Part shown: in pieces, positions 61,701 through 62,716 of the stretch
How positions within the stretch are numbered: position 1 is the first letter of the stretch
How the letters are laid out: each line of letters begins with the position of its first letter
NCBI GenBank assembly: GCA_019114135.1
Contig: DXGC01000103.1
Span: 1-62,716, forward strand
Length of the DNA stretch: 62,716 bases
Source: Candidatus Corynebacterium avicola
GTDB lineage: Bacteria > Actinomycetota > Actinomycetes > Mycobacteriales > Mycobacteriaceae
Direction: 5' to 3'
The notes under the pieces: model-generated
Told to the model about the DNA's origin: nothing
What the model saw: only the letters and a program-made list of their open reading frames with translations
Database searches by the model: none
Made by a program: the position numbers and the translations under genes

Positions 61701-61994
61701 GTCCGCGGCAACTCGCGGTCCGACGTCGCTCCGGCGCCGGAGGACTTCGGCCTCGACGCGGAGGATGAAGGCGTCGCTGAGATCGCGGATGCCGCGAAGT
61801 CGGACGACTCCGGGAAGGCGACGTCGAGTGGGGCAGCGGGCCGCTCCCGAGGGCGAGCAAAGGCGCAGGCCGCGGACGACGGGGACACTGCCGCTGCCGC
61901 TGCCCCGGCAGCGGAAACCGGTGCGTCCGACACCGCCGGTCAGCGCCGTGGACGTCGCGGGCGCCGCAAGGTCGTCCGTACCTCGTCGCGTTGA
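58722..61994 (+). CDS. rne: ribonuclease E/G
   Basis: An endoribonuclease of 1090 residues central to mRNA turnover and rRNA processing. Residues about 30-75 form an IF2_N-like domain (RVHALAKALGVTSAQLITVL). An Arg/Asp-rich linker with RRRVVRR repeats leads to the catalytic core (about 300-720): an S1 segment (GNIYLGRVQNVLASMEAAF), the catalytic Asp pair (VIDVNTGSFVGS, IVVDFIDM) and the Zn-link CEACSGRG. A long disordered tail rich in RRVVRR and Asp/Glu follows. GTG 58722 has AAGGAG 4 nt upstream; the open frame extends to 58383, but the upstream codons include a Cys-rich non-conserved stretch and are not used. Confidence 0.94.
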   Translation: MANSADTTDKSAVQDLAAAATAVQTNELGEKVRVHALAKALGVTSAQLITVLAENGIENKRAASTLPKSDVEAFLGRLSSADEAAEEEEGQDAPVQDAPATRSRRSRRRRTTRPAAAPQEQVAEEQIEEAAEEPATEPAQEQRKVVRRRVVRRVGSRSAAHGAEQLRREKEQERANNSRNGDGNDDGESSDSTTSGGSRRRRGSRGRGRGRSRQNDNGNKNADNAANADNATSDADSHQQEAANAEPKPPTIGGKDTKGVRVVDEPVKLKGSTRLESKRRWREAQGNEKRRAVSRAEFIARRENIYRSMVVRDSQRTDHDGTVTQVGVVEDGLLVEHFVTSETQTSTIGNIYLGRVQNVLASMEAAFIDIGTGRNAVLYASEVDWRSEHIRGRSRRIESALKQGDQVLVQVIKDPLGHKGARLTNRVSFAGRYLVYLPGGKTQGISRKLPESERKRLKGILGRVVPDGGGTIIRTAAEGVSEEKIAEDVDRLHRRWIDITEREQVERDKKGARPVTMYEEPNLLVKIVRDMFNEDFNELVVDGGNSSRTVLDYIERMAPDLVDKVVTWDRDAHDGQDAFDAYELDAQLTAALSQKVWLPSGGYLIIDKTEAMTVIDVNTGSFVGSGGNLEETVTKNNLEAAEEIVRQMRLRDMGGMIVVDFIDMVLEENQDLVLRRLQEYLVSDRTKHKVSEVTSLGLVQMTRKRLGVGLLETYTTECEACSGRGVIVHDDPVEHVHEVDGDSNASDGSDRGDRDGKGGRGSRHRDHHSQADREGLKQARHEQEIRRRYEQMMEENAATSLEETPETTGVVPSAENPESAESPDTGQDRPRRVRRRVVRRGRAQDAPAAEKKADRERKAAQDTSSVSSDSTADEGVSDDLESIISRAISYADEIDPEEPSGADYVDDYAADHPDDDAEAEVEAAASAPVATSVRRDRRGRRVVRRITETPEPAPSESEAEATEAPEAAEPTDSLSQYRQARQEFDRSPRRRRKVRGNSRSDVAPAPEDFGLDAEDEGVAEIADAAKSDDSGKATSSGAAGRSRGRAKAQAADDGDTAAAAAPAAETGASDTAGQRRGRRGRRKVVRTSSR

Positions 61995-62230
61995 ACCGAC
62001 AAGGCTGCCCCGGGATTTTGATTTCCGGTGGCATGACGGTAGCCTTGGCAAGTCGGCGTTCGACAGATGTCCCCACGCGCCTCGTGCCGGGACCGTCGGA
62101 CGCAAAGAACGAACGAAAAACGTAAGTCCAGTCAGATTGCCTTTCAGGCCGTCGGCCCAGCACACATGGGTCGAGACAGCGGTGGAGGGGCGGCCTGAGC
62201 CGAGTAGAGAAACAAAGGGGTAGCCCTTCC

Positions 62231-62533
62231 ATGTACGCGATCGTCAAGACCGGCGGCAAGCAGTACAAGGTCGCCGAAGGCGACTTCGTCAAGGTCGAGA
62301 AGATCGAGGGTGAGCCGGGTGCGTCCGTGGCTCTCACCCCGGTTCTCCTCGTCGATGGCGCTGACATCACCACCGGTGACAAGCTCGCCGACAAGTCCGT
62401 TGCTGCTGAGATCGTCGAGCAGACCAAGGGTAAGAAGATCAACGGCATGCACTACCGGAACAAGACCGGTTACAAGCGCCGTTACGGCCACCGTCAGCAG
62501 CTGACCGTCCTCAAGGTCACCGGCATCAAGTAA
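62231..62533 (+). CDS. rplU: 50S ribosomal protein L21
   Basis: The 100-residue L21 begins [14 protein letters not shown] and contains [24 protein letters not shown], the 23S-binding end. The start ATG 62231 is 237 nt after rne, and rpmA follows after 58 nt, as in most actinobacteria. AAAGGGGTAGCCCTTCC precedes the start. Confidence 0.98.
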   Translation: MYAIVKTGGKQYKVAEGDFVKVEKIEGEPGASVALTPVLLVDGADITTGDKLADKSVAAEIVEQTKGKKINGMHYRNKTGYKRRYGHRQQLTVLKVTGIK

Positions 62534-62591
62534 ACCCAGCGACCGCTGTGCTTCGTGCGGCGGTACAACTTTTCCGAGGAGGGAAAAGACC

Positions 62592-62716
62592 ATGGCACAC
62601 AAGAAGGGTGCATCCAGCTCCAGCAACGGTCGCGATTCCGAGTCCAAGCGTCTCGGTGTCAAGCGGTTCGGTGGTCAGCAGGTCAAGGCCGGCGAGATCC
62701 TGATCCGTCAGCGCGG
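62592..62716 (+). CDS. rpmA: 50S ribosomal protein L27 (5' part, cut by window end)
   Basis: ATG 62592 behind GGAGGGAAAAG opens [19 protein letters not shown], then [20 protein letters not shown], the conserved N-terminus of L27. About 42 of roughly 85 residues lie in the window; the gene runs off the end. Confidence 0.96.
   Translation, partial: MAHKKGASSSSNGRDSESKRLGVKRFGGQQVKAGEILIRQR

Noticed and set aside
59187..62165. Open frame of 992 codons on the minus strand over rne
   Set aside because: It mirrors the repetitive rne coding sequence; Leu/Val/Gly-rich without domain structure.

Overview
The window reads as chromosome of a high-GC Corynebacterium or close mycolic-acid actinobacterium. 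Evidence: strong G/C third-position bias, many TANNNT -10 boxes placed 6-8 nt before start codons (leaderless genes), a mycothiol-type DsbA oxidoreductase, a CmrA-like mycolate reductase gene, a GlbO globin, tandem ClpP genes behind a ClgR-type box, and a gene order (orn, ssb-like, ettA, thioesterase, glbO, pepN, rpiB, tig, clpP1P2, clpX, valS, folC, ndk, rne, rplU, rpmA) that follows the conserved corynebacterial/mycobacterial backbone as I remember it. There is no rRNA, insertion sequence, prophage or CRISPR array. Four tRNAs are present: His(GTG), Arg(TCT), Gly(TCC) and Pro(TGG).

Layout. 1-5.9 kb: a VOC-domain remnant, tRNA-His, orn, a cmrA gene broken by an in-frame TAG, a DASS dicarboxylate transporter, a membrane acyltransferase, a small secreted protein and tRNA-Arg. 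5.9-18.5 kb: CopD/CtaG, an SSB paralogue behind two inverted DnaA boxes, ettA, a thioesterase, the pepN-glbO-tauE operon, a mycothiol-dependent nitroreductase homologue, two tiny acidic peptides that resemble PorA/PorH porins, and rpiB. 18.5-25.1 kb: a small HTH protein, pqo, tRNA-Gly, a thioesterase, tRNA-Pro followed by a very long hairpin, tig and clpP1-clpP2.

25.1-35.2 kb is a catabolic insert between clpP2 and clpX: pcaF-pcaR facing pcaI-pcaJ, purU, then transporter-qsuB-qsuD and pcaD. Together these take up shikimate-type compounds, oxidise them to 3-dehydroshikimate (QsuD), dehydrate that to protocatechuate (QsuB), and run the last steps of the beta-ketoadipate pathway (PcaD, PcaIJ, PcaF). 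Ring cleavage (PcaHG, PcaB, PcaC) is not in the window. Two 15-bp palindromes GTTCG-N5-CGAAC lie the same distance upstream of the predicted pcaIJ and qsu transcription starts, so PcaR (IclR family) probably activates both.

35.2-48.2 kb: clpX, a TetR-like protein with an odd acidic tail, mdh, an alpha/beta hydrolase, an NCS2 purine permease fused to an OHCU-decarboxylase domain, and an overlapping operon for the lower mevalonate pathway (mvk-mvaD-pmk-fni), followed by a decayed stretch with a headless phosphoesterase. 48.2-62.7 kb: valS-folC-LOG-DUF4233 (overlapping), a small GNAT, a PTS permease with A-B-C domain order, a DUF1275 protein, ndk, a membrane protein with a winged-helix-like tail, rne, rplU and the start of rpmA, which is cut by the window end.

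The points most worth following are the transporter-enzyme fusion, the mevalonate operon, the shared PcaR-type operator, the interrupted cmrA, the twin small peptides and the long hairpin upstream of tig.
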